From Eurosta solidaginis (taxonomy: Eukaryota; Arthropoda; Insecta; Diptera; Tephritidae), in NCBI RefSeq assembly GCF_040869045.1, contig NC_090322.1:192571477-192635476 (forward strand): a stretch of DNA of 64,000 bases, read 5' to 3'. The number at the start of each line of letters is the position of its first letter. Position 1 is the first letter of the stretch. Shown here one piece after another: positions 44,026-54,055 of the stretch. The position numbers and the translations under genes were made by a program. The notes beneath the pieces are model-generated. The model made no database searches. It was not told where the DNA came from and saw only the letters and a list, made by a program, of their open reading frames with translations.

Positions 44026-47000
44026 TTTTTATACTCAGTTGAGCAGAGCTCACAGAGTATATTAACTTTGATTGCATAACGGTTGATTGTACAGGTATAA
44101 AAGAATCGAGATATATGTAGACTTCCATATATCAAAATCATCAGTATCGAAAAAAAAATCGATTGAGCCATGTCCGTCCGTCCGTCCGTCCGTCCGTCTG
44201 TCCGTTAACACGATAACTTGAGTAAATTTTGCGGTAGCTTGATGAAATTTAGTACGTAGGTTCCTGGGCACTCATCTCAGATCGTTATTTAAAATGAACG
44301 ATATCGGAAAATAACCACGCCCACTTTTTCGATATCGAAAATTTCGAAAAATGGAAAAAGTGTGATAATTCATTACCAAATACGCATTAAGCGATGAAAC
44401 TTGGTAGGTGAGTTGAGCTTATGACACAGAATAGAAAACTAGTAAAATTTTGGACAATGGGCGTGGCACCGCCCACTTTTAAATGAAGGTAATTTAGAAG
44501 TTTTGCAAGCTGTAATTTGGCAGTCGTTGAAGATATCATGATGAAATTTGGCAGGAACGTTACTCTTATTACTTTATGTCTGTTTATTAAAATTAGCAAA
44601 ATCGGAGAACGACCACGCCCACTTTTTAAAAAAAATTTTTTTTTAATTCAAATTTTAAAAGAAAAGTTAATATCTTTACAGCATATAAGTAAATTATGCC
44701 AACATTCAACTCCAGTAATGATATGGTGCAACCAAATACAAAAATAAAAGAAAATTTCAAAATAAGCGTGGCTCCGCCCTTTTTCATTTAATTTGTCTAG
44801 GATGCTTGTAATGCCATAAGTCGAACAAAAATTAACCAATCCTTGTCAAATTTGGTAGAGGCTTAGCTTCTAGGACGATAACAGTTTTCTGTGAAAAAGG
44901 GCGAAATCGGTTGAAGCCACGCCCAGTTTTTATACACAGTCGGCCGTATGTCCTTCCGCTCGGCCGTTAACACGATAACTTGAGCAAAAATCGATATATC
45001 TTTACTAAACTCAGTTCACGTACTTATCTGAACTCACTTTGTATTGGTGTAAAAAATGGCCGAAATCAGACTATGACCACGCCCACTTTTTCGATATCGG
45101 TAATTACGAAAAATGAAAAAAATGCCATAATTATATACCAAATACGAAAAAATGGATGAAACATGGTAATTGTATTGGTCTATTGACGCAAAATATAACT
45201 TTAGAAAAAAACTTGGTAAAATGGGTGTGACACTTACCATATTAAGTAGAAGAAAATGAAAAAGTTTTGCAGGGCGAAATCAAAAGCCCTTGGAATCTTG
45301 GAAGGAATACTGTACGTGGTATTACATATATAAATAAATTAGCGGTACCCGACAGATGATGTTCTGGATCACCCTGGTCCACATTTTGGTAGATATCTCG
45401 AAAACGCCTTCACATATACAACTAAGGGCCACTCCCTTTTAAAACCCTCATTAATACCTTTAATTTGATACCCATATCGTACAAACACATTCTAGAGTCA
45501 CCCCTGGTCCTCGTTTATGGCGATATCTCGAAAAGGCGTTCACATATAGAACTAAGGCCCACTCCTTTTTAAAATACTCATTAACACCTTTCATTTGATA
45601 CCCATATCGTACAAACAAATTCTAGAGTCACCCCTGGTCTACCTTTATGTCGATATCTCGAAAATGCATCCACCTATAGAACTAAGGCCCACTCCCTTTT
45701 AAAATACTCATTAACACCTTTCATTTGATACCCATATCGTATAAACAAATTCTAAAGTCACCCCTGGTCCACCTTTATGTCGATATCTCGAAAAGGCATC
45801 CACCTATAGAACTAAGGCCCACACCCTTTTAAAATACTCATTAACACCTTTCATTTGATACCCATATCGTACACAAAAGTTCTAGAGTCACCCCTGGCCC
45901 ACCTTTATGGCGATATCTCGAAAAGGCATTCACCTATAGAACTAAGGCCCACTCACTTTTGAAATACTCATTAACACCTTTCATTTGATACACATATCGT
46001 ACAAATAAATTCTAGAGTCACCCCTGGTCTACCTTTATGGAGATATCTCGAAAAGGCGTCCACCTATAGAACTAAGACCCACGCCCTTTTAAAATACTCA
46101 TTAACACCTTTCATTTGATACCCATATGTACAAACAAATTCTAGAGTCACCCCTGGTCCACCTTTATGGCGATATCTCGAAAAGGCGTCCACCTATAGAA
46201 CTAAGGCCCACACCCTTTTAAAATACTCATTAACACCTTTCATTTGATACCCATATCGTACACAAAAGTTCTGGAGTCACCCCTGGCCCACCTTTATGGC
46301 GATATCTCGAAAAGGCATACACTTATAGAACTAAGGCCCACTACCTTTTGAAATACTCATTAACACCTTTCATTTGATACCCATATCGTACACAAAAGTT
46401 CTAGAGTCACCCCTGGCCCACCTTTATGGCGATATCTCGAAAAGGCATTCACCTATAGAACTAAGGCCCACTCACTTTTGAAATACTCATTAACACCTTT
46501 CATTTGATACACATATCGTACAAACAAATTCTAGAGTCACCCCTGGTCTACCTTTATGGAGATATTTCGAAAAGGCGTCCACCTATAGAACTAAGACCCA
46601 TGCCCTTTTAAAATACTCATTAACACCTTTCATTTGATACCCATATCGTACAAACAAATTATAGAGTCACCCCTGGTCCACCTTTATGGCGATATCTCGA
46701 AAAGGCGTCCACCTATAGAACTAAGGTCCACGCCCTCTTAAAATACTCATTAACACCTTTCATTTGATACTCATATCGTAAAAACAAATTCTAGAGTCAC
46801 CCCTGGTCCATCTTTATGGCGATATCTCGCAAAGGCGTCCATCTATAGAACTTAGGCCCACGCTCTTTTAAAATACTCATTAATACCTTTTATTTGATAC
46901 CCATATCGTACAAAATAAATTCTAGAGTCACCCCTGGTCCACCTTTATGGCGATATCTCGAAAAAACGTCCACCTATAGAACTTAGGCCCACTCCCTTTT

Positions 47001-47299
47001 AAAATTATCATTAACACATTTCATTTGATACCCATATCGTACAAACAAATTCTCGAGTCAGGCCTGGTCCACCTTTATGGCGATATCCCTAAATGGCGTC
47101 CTTCTATAGATCTATGGCCCACATCCTCTTAAAATACTCTTTAATACCTTCCATTTGATACACATGTCATACAAACACATTCCAGGGTTACCCTAGGTTC
47201 CTTTTACAACATGGTGATTTCCCTTACTTTGTCTCCACAGCTCTCAACTGAGTATGTAATGTTCGGTTACACCCGAACTTAGCCTTCCTTACTTGTTTT
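44026..47299 (+). mobile_element. HINE-like element, family 2, copy C (complete)
   Basis: It starts TTTTTATACTCAGTTGAG. Perfect 13-bp subterminal inverted repeats ATACTCAGTTGAG (44031-44043) and CTCAACTGAGTAT (47243-47255) are present. The (GTCC)n block is at 44172-44204, and a hairpin with stem GTTCGG/CCGAAC lies at 47261-47278, followed by CTTCCTTACTTGTTTT. A long array of 130-bp monomers fills 45360-47170. Sp/KLF-type motifs recur near 44315, 44461, 44613, 44768, 44917 and 45077. It is non-coding. Confidence 0.85.
45360..47170 (+). repeat. 130-bp monomer array with higher-order pattern
   Basis: TCTAGAGTCACCCCTGG recurs at 45491, 45621, 45751, 45881, 46011, 46140, 46270, 46400, 46530, 46660, 46790, 46921 and 47051, a period of 129-131. 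Monomers at 45881/46011/46140/46270 share private variants with 46400/46530/46660, showing a four-monomer (about 519-bp) higher-order block copied once. Confidence 0.93.
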
Positions 47300-47619
47300 A
47301 TTTGTAATACAATATTTTTAATTTTTTTCGTATTGGTATTGCAGAAAAATAGACAAAAAAACCAATTATTCAATAATCCTAGAGTACTAGCTTTTTATGC
47401 TCGTTTATTAGATCCGCATTTTTTAAATAGTTCATTTTCATTCCATTTAATTTTTATTATATTCTACCCATTTCGTTGCCCTTTTTTTGTTTCTTAAAAG
47501 CAGCCATACAAATTTTCAGACACTGTAGACCACTCTCCTTAGGGATTAGTCGCACGATTTTTCCAGGGTACGGAAAGCGAAGATTGAGGAACCAAAACGG
47601 AAACCAAACGGCTTGTTAT
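47300..47619. other. Unassigned leader before the TTATCGAT module
   Basis: The last 40 bp (GGTACGGAAAGCGAAG, AACCAAAACGGAAACC) resemble the sequence before the 40663 module. Nothing else is recognised. Confidence 0.4.
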
Positions 47620-47965
47620 CAATTTTTACTAAGTGTACGGAGCTTATTATCGATAACAATATCGGTTTGATACACATTTCTTATCGGTTTCTTATCGTGA
47701 TAATTTATCCACTTGTTATACAAGTATTATAAGTTTGTTATCGATAAAGAACAGCATCGATGAATTATCGATTTGTAATCAAAAAGTTTTCGATTTGTTA
47801 AAAGTCTGTTATCGACAACAAGCCGATATTTTTTATAAAACAACGCGATAATTTTTCGACAGTAAATTGATAACTTTTTAAATACAATGATAATTCTTCG
47901 ATAAGAAATCGATATTTTTTCTATAACTTTTCGATAAAAAATTAATGCCGATAACTTTTCGTACT
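47620..47965. repeat. TTATCGAT-rich module, third site
   Basis: GTTATCGATAAC, CTTATCGGTTTCTTATCG and ATTATCGATTTG words change orientation near 47830 to CGATAACTTTT and CGATAAAAAATT, so the module is foldback-like. TATCGATA is exact at 47648-47655 and 47739-47746. Confidence 0.75.
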
Positions 47966-47984
47966 CATAAATTAGCCAAAGTTA

Positions 47985-48200
47985 TTGCAAAATAGGCCCC
48001 AAATGATCCAATAATAGTCGTGAAATTAGTACAGAAATGCTCCCTAACTCTTTTCAAAAATGATTTCTTCAACGTACCTAAAACGATCTCGAAAATAACG
48101 AAAAATAATCTTAAAATAGTCTCGGAATGATTCCAACATTAATACAAAGAAGTCTTGAAATCACCGCAAAATTATCCCAAACGGTCCGGACAGAAATTAT
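47985..48200. repeat. CCCAAATGATCC / CTCGAAAT array
   Basis: Diverged units CCCCAAATGATCCAATAATAG, CTCGAAAATAACG, CTCGGAATGATTCC and CCCAAACGG correspond, in reverse complement, to the 41265-41690 array. SINE S1 sequence follows, as at 41842. Confidence 0.5.
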
Positions 48201-48235
48201 CTGAAAACTGTGCCTGCATGAAGTCACAATACAAA

Positions 48236-48363
48236 GGTCGACGAGACGTAGTATGACCTCCGAGGAGATTTCAGGCTGAGCTTTCAAGTTATGTCTGACT
48301 CCTATTAATTTTTCCTACAAATTGGCGGGACGGGACCTAGTTGTTTTCGCCGACTCGATGTGT
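48236..48363 (-). mobile_element. SINE S1 3' fragment
   Basis: On the minus strand CGAGTCGGCGAAAACAACTA, GGTCCCGTCCCGCCAATTTG, AAGCTCAGCCTGAAATCTCC and TCGGAGGTCATAC match the body and 3' end of the SINE at 28940-29305. The tail is lost. Confidence 0.7.
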
Positions 48364-48623
48364 TTGCCTAATTACTGTCAAGGGGAGACACCACTTAGAA
48401 AAACTAGTTTATAATGGAAAACACTTGTTTCTAAATTTTTAATGTTGCTTTCCCCGAAACTTGTGGGGCGGTTTAAATTTTGAAGAATAATAATTATTTG
48501 CATACCCTTATAATAACATTATGTTAAATGTAACAGAGCAGACGGGAGTTTTGCTATTCTCAAAGCCTTTTTCGGTCACAAAATAAAAAAAAAATTGGGA
48601 AGGAATCATACTAAACGATCTTA

Positions 48624-49155
48624 TACTATGTTCAAACAGAAAAATAAATTGAGGCTATTTCGATTTAAATTGAGTGGTGTTCATACAACTCTATTTAGCT
48701 TACACAACAGTAATTCGATAGCTGGTTGGCTCATCTCTACAGTAACAACATATCTTTGTTGAGACTGTCAAAATGTGCGTGTTGGTATTAGGTGAATGGA
48801 ATGGATTGAAAACATAAAACTTTGAAATTTTTGTGTGTTGTAAGAAAATGTGTTCAATGTTTTGTGTTCATTTTGATTTTGCCATCTTCTTTTGACAGTC
48901 CCTACTCCAGTGAAATGAAAGACATAAAATCAGCTGATGAAATGAGCCAACCATATAATTCAGCCATGCGTAAGTGACGTTTAAATATACTCAATAAACA
49001 CACTTTACAATGTTGCATTTGCAGGTTGAAACAATTTATTACGCAATTTTTTTTTAAATTGGCAATTTATTATTACAATTTATTATATGACAAATTGCGC
49101 AATAAATTGCCCAAACAGTATAAATTGCCAATTTGGTGTGTGTTTGAACCTAGTA
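48624..49155. mobile_element. Harbinger-type MITE with TTA TSD, second subfamily
   Basis: Ends TACTATGTTCAAACA and, complemented, TACTAGGTTCAAACA are flanked by TTA at 48621-48623 and 49156-49158. The ends resemble TACTGTTTTCACACA of the 4946 element. It contains a nested inverted-repeat element at about 48724-48957. Net size without it is about 300 bp. Confidence 0.78.
48724..48957. mobile_element. Nested inverted-repeat element (GGTTGGCTCAT ends)
   Basis: GGTTGGCTCAT at the left and ATGAGCCAACC at the right are exact complements. Inward GAGACTGTCAAAATG and its partial partner TTGACAGTC continue the pairing. No TSD could be fixed. Confidence 0.6.
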
Positions 49156-49520
49156 TTAGTAATAGTGAGCAAACATTTAAAAATTAAAAAAACAAAAAAT
49201 ATGTTTGTTTAATGCGTATTGATTTTACTGGTTAGCCGTTAAGTGATGTCTCTCTATATTTACCCAACGAACACATAAATTAGATATAGATTAAAGTTAC
49301 CGTTCTCTAACCTCTAATGTTGGAGCGCACCTCTAGAATCACTGGAGAAACATAGCTTTCTCAAAGACAAAACGGATCCGAATTAGTAAATCAAGGTTAA
49401 TTTAACTTTTGGATAGCAAATTAAATGTATTTATCTTGTACTTTGTTGGTAGAAATTATACTAGTTTTTGACCAATGAGGTTCATAAGCTGCAAGAGAAT
49501 CTTCACTATTATGACCCCAC

Positions 49521-49574
49521 GTTTTGCTAAGCTCCTTAGCTTCATCAGGGGCAAGCTAAGAAGCTTAGCGAAAC
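49521..49574. repeat. Strong 22-bp-stem hairpin
   Basis: A left arm starting GTTTTGCTAAGCTCC pairs with a right arm ending CTTAGCGAAAC over 22 bp. There are one G-U-type pair, one mismatch and a 10-nt loop (CATCAGGGGC at 49543-49552). The 54-nt hairpin is close to a pre-miRNA stem in size, but the flanks do not extend the stem. Confidence 0.7.
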
Positions 49575-51599
49575 ACTATGTACGTTAATGTACATTGAAT
49601 TTGAACTAGTTCCCTAATCGTTCTCAAATTGATTATTTCTATAGGTTTGAGCAATTTTCTCATTAACATACTACACAGCCAGCAGTTACAGCACAGAAAG
49701 ATGCATACAATGTACAGAAAATCGATACGGGAGATTTGCAGCAGACCGAGCACAAACCGTATTGTAAGCAACTCTCATCGTCCTTCATACAATTAGAATA
49801 AAATTCCGGATATCATTATTCAGTATGAACCTAATCATTATCATGTGCCTTCAAAGTTGCACTAACTACAACAAATCTGTCAGGAATAGTGGATAATTTG
49901 ATAAAAAAAAATGCTATCAACGAACTTGCCACTACTACACCAACACATCCAACAAAATGTCCAATACACCATGTGCCAGTAATCAGTGGTTACCAAAGTT
50001 TCATCCTCAGTATCTTACTCTGAAACGGAGTCAACAGCAAGTCGTCGCTCACAACGTGTACGCCGGCCATTAAGTTCACGTACCATAGTTTGCACAACTG
50101 CAGAAACATCGAGGACTGATGCAGAAGAGGAGGCAACACCATTTTCAACACATCATCCTTCATCAGCTGCACGTAATTCTCTTATAAACAATCCCAACCG
50201 CCACACGTTATCAGCTCACACCATAGGAGCCATTGAGTCCCAAGCACCGCAAGAAGCAAAGCGGTAACTCAGGAAAGGATGAGAATCGCAGTATCAACGT
50301 GATTTATTGAAACAGAATTATCCAGTAATAAAACCGCTAACATTTTTATGTATGAGAGTTATATATCTGAGAGTTAAATAATAAATTTCTACTCATTTAA
50401 GGAAATTATAAGACATTACGTTCGATAAAGTATCTTATTTCCATCTTGAGGGCTACATAATCGAGTATTATTAGTATAACGGCCTTGACGACTTTGACAT
50501 AACTACTCAGAACTATTTTTATTTCTTCAAAGCTACATCAAGTGTTACACCACATAAAGTAATCGTCCGCAAACAACAACATCCACAACTGGCGCATCAA
50601 AAGAAACCGATAGTGGCTTGCCTAAGGATAGCGTTCGGAAAATAAATCGGTTCAACCAAGATCTATACTGCCGTCCATAGCATAAAGGCAGTAAAGTGTA
50701 AAATGTGCAATCAGAGAAAATTGAATTTTTGTTTGGGAAATTTAAAATTTTTCAAGTAAACTTCAAATTTAAGGCCTTGTTTTATCATTCATTGTTAATT
50801 TTAATAAGTATTTATTTAGTTAATGAGTAAATTAGTAATTGTAGAAATTTATTGGCATTAAAATTCCTAAAAGGCAGTAAGGGCATTTTACGGCCTTTAT
50901 GCTATGGGCGGCTATATATAAATATATTAATTATAATTTATAATAACTTAATGTTGAGAGCAGGTATAGATGTTTTGTTTCCTTCGAAAAATGGTTACAC
51001 AACCACAAAGGCGTCGAAACCAAGGCCAAGCTTTAAGTTGGACGGTCAAGAGACACAACGATCGCCAACATTGGAATATGGTAGAAATGATTTCAAGCCA
51101 TGGAATGCGAAGGAACAAAATAGAAATGACGGACATAAGTACTAGGATTAATCGGAAATAGTTACATTTGAACATATCAGTGGCAGAAGCTCTGACAAAT
51201 TTTAAGTAAAAGTTTCTACTAGTTTGGGCGAAGCCAAAGCCGCAATGAAAACCCCAAAGTAAATTAAGTTAGTACATATTCTTTATTTATTTAAAAAATG
51301 TTATTTCTTAGACCCGAAAATCATTTGTCAAGCTTCTGGAGCAAATCATGGGTAAAGCAACAGAGGTGAAACCCATCGCTTCAGAGACGCAGAGACGCTG
51401 GTCTCGGATGGCACGTTTCTTGAGTCGCAAAAGAGGACAATATTCAATCGCATAGATAGAAGTTTCAAGTTCACAAAGCTTTTTACGCCAGCAATACAAA
51501 ATAATCACAACGTGTTCCAGAAAACCCCATCTACTTTATCCCATCAGCATGCGCAATGCGTCTTACGCATAAAAGGCGATCACTTGCTTAGGCGTGGTA
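49575..51599. other. Unassigned
   Basis: No recognised element. Ser/Thr/Arg-rich ORF 49986-50267 and ORFs at 50852-51161 have protein-like composition but no motif or relative that I know. Confidence 0.35.
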
Positions 51600-52159
51600 T
51601 TAAGTAAACTCGAGTCTGAGAAAATGCGTATGGGTTTTTATGTGTAAGGTCCATTGTACGCACATGAAATGCAACATTTTGGAATAACGTAGCATACTTT
51701 TAGGTGCAAAGTATAACCAATTGTTTCCGGTGCCACTTGTCGCTTGTATCTGAGTACCTGGTAAAATTTACAATATTTAACTAAAAGCGGCGTCCGCAAT
51801 TCATTGATGATGATGACCCTGACTGACATGAAAAGCATTGCTGATTATATAGGAAAAACGACATTTTTTAACTAGGAAGTGCAGAATACAAAGTGGGAAG
51901 CGATGAATAAATTTGCTCTTCAAATACGTGGAATATTCCGTTACGCTTCATACTTCGTTTTGATGATTTGCACTGGCCTTAAATTCACCCTATTCACCAG
52001 GATCTGAGTCCTTTTTATGGATTTTTGGTGGCCGCGGGCCTACATTGAGGCACTCTTGTAGCCATCTAAGTGAACATTCGCCAGGCAATTTCGAACTACG
52101 TGCCTGAACTACGTCAAATAACATACATAGTTTCGAGGGCAAAAAATCATTCTTAATTT

Positions 52160-52640
52160 TCTTCTTTTTCCATGCTTCGCCCGATCCAATAGCTTTGGTA
52201 ACTCACGAGTTATCATACATATCCTCTAATGGAAGTCCAAGGAAACTGGCAGCTTCAGCAGTGATGGAGCTAAGAGACATTGGTGTAAGAGGCTGTGGAT
52301 ATATGATACCATTAAAAAGATGGCTGCTGGAGATACAAGTATAAATGCTATATGCTACGTATGTATGTCGGAGTTGATTCTAGATAACTAAGAGATCGAA
52401 CTAGAGCCAGGGTGACGCGCGAGTCCTTGGAGGTATACTTTGCTCTTATGTAAAAACTGGGTTGTGATTTCTAAGAAGAGTGCTTACCGGCCATCCATAA
52501 GACTTTACCGACAGTGCATGGATGCTGAACTTCTTTGTAGGGCTTACGGATGGACGCGTCTTTTTATTTACCTGAGAGGAGAGGATTCGTCAATCAGTTG
52601 CCTGTTTTGAGGACCAAGTTTCTGGAAACTTACCAGTTTT
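52160..52640 (-). mobile_element. LINE C-terminal relic inside array unit A
   Basis: The minus strand reads PLTPMSLSSITAEAASFLG and then LPLEDMYDNS (about 52300-52212). Upstream of it in another frame is RVTLALVRSLSYLESTPTY. This is the C-terminal end of a tephritid-type non-LTR retrotransposon ORF2 as I remember it (usual form RVTLAQLRSGY...). Shorter versions of the same stretch occur in the other units near 56390-56300, 58770-58680 and 61800-61690. Confidence 0.6.
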
Positions 52641-52990
52641 AATCGATAAACTTTCTAATTTTTATCGGCAATGTATCGAAATCTAGTAAAAAGTTAGAGA
52701 CAAAACACAAAAAATAAATTCATCATATAAAAGGGAGTCAAAAAAAAGCTGAAAAAAGGAAGGCATATTTACAGAAACACACAAATAAAGATAAAGCCCA
52801 AATGCTATCAAAGGAACATCAAATTATATTCAGCTGTTGCTGACTGACTTCCGCTGTAGGTTGTTTAAATATAGCATACATTTAGGAGCATTTTATATTG
52901 CAATTGCTTCCGCTGCCACTTGTGTTTTATTTCTGAACTGCTAGTAAAGTATACAGTGTTTGCAAAATTTTAGGCCTAGTTTGGGAGTAA

Positions 52991-53536
52991 TACTGTTTTC
53001 ACACAGAAACTTAATGATCTCATTTCACCTGCTAATGAAATCGTAAATTTTTTGCTTTCACACAGAAGTAACTACTCGATTAGTATGAAGGATGAGGCAG
53101 ACAATCATGGCGGAACGATACAAGGTGGGAGCATGGTGACATACCTACAAACAAAAAAAATTCCATGTACTTGTAAATTCGATGGACAAATGTCAAAATC
53201 GTACTGCGCCGGTAGTTGATGTATCAAATCAAATAAAAAAGGTAATAATCACCTGTTCGATGCGGCCATCTTGTATCGTTCCGCCATGCAGACAATGACA
53301 TTTGCTTTGACAAATGACATTTTTAAGCACTGAACACACCAAAAACTAAGAAGCGGAAACGGAAGCGGAACGCTGCCAACAGAGTTGCATTGTGCTTTTG
53401 ACTTCATTAGGCATTCGATTAGCTACTAATGAAATAATAATATATTCGAATTTTGTAGGGAAGATTGAGCTCAATAAGCGTCTTAATGTAGAAAATTTCC
53501 TTTATTATTCAATAAGCCGCTTGTGTGAAAATAGTA
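52991..53536. mobile_element. Harbinger-type MITE, copy 2 (TAA TSD)
   Basis: 546 bp, with TACTGTTTTCACACAGA at the left and its slightly changed complement (TTGTGTGAAAATAGTA) at the right, flanked by TAA at 52988-52990 and 53537-53539. It is highly similar to 4946-5498, with one 40-bp gap after GAAGGATGA. It interrupts array unit A. Confidence 0.85.
53106..53288. mobile_element. Nested hAT-type MITE, copy 2
   Basis: 183 bp with CATGGCGGAACGATAC ends and the same CAGACAAT octamer on both sides (53098-53105 and 53289-53296) as copy 1. The shared TSD shows it travelled inside the outer MITE. Confidence 0.87.
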
Positions 53537-53564
53537 TAAGAGAAGAAGATATTGAAATTTTTTC

Positions 53565-54055
53565 TAGGGTAGGTGTGCAATTTCCGGCCACCTTACATAG
53601 ACCGAATGACTCCATAGTGATACCAGGAGTTTGCTCAAGACAATATGAAAACCGCTTTCTAAAACCCGGAACTATGTTCTTAATTAACTCTATGTTCTTA
53701 GAAAATGCTAAAAGCTTTCTGGTACCTATGCTCCTTGATGCTCTTGATGTGATTGCTGTGTCACTCCTAACAGCTAGAGTCTTAGGCTGGCGACAGCATT
53801 TTCTGCATCTTCCATCACGGACGATACCTTAATTTGAAGCTGTGTCCATACCGAATAATCATCCTGACACTACAGCCATTTTCTTTTTGTGATCAGAGGA
53901 GCTAAACATGATTTTCGACACTTCGCTGTCCTTCACTTGGATCCACGACTTTCCTGCTTGGTCGATCGTGTGCAACTCTCGCCTTCTTTTAATGCCCAAT
54001 CAGATTGAAACACCTGCGGCACAAATGTCGAGGGTTGCGTTGTAGTTTAAATCTA
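53565..54055 (-). mobile_element. LINE 3' relic related to 11005-12765
   Basis: In the plus orientation ATAGTGATACCAGGAGTTTG, CTAACAGCTAGAGTCTTAGG, TTCGACACTTCGCTGTCC, and ATCGTGTGCAACTCTCGCC run in the same order as 11075-11560. An internal piece including the cysteine motif is missing. The 146-codon ORF 53392-53832 that spans the MITE/LINE junction is chance. Confidence 0.7.

Noticed and set aside
49986..50267. Ser/Thr/Arg-rich ORF of 93 codons
   Set aside because: Low-complexity composition and no recognised domain, splice context or neighbour. It could be an unrecognised retroelement relic.
51789..51840. TGATGA and CTGA words suggesting a box C/D snoRNA
   Set aside because: The boxes are too close together, no terminal stem is present, and they change in the other array units.
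53392..53832. 146-codon plus ORF
   Set aside because: It crosses from a MITE end into a LINE relic read on the wrong strand.
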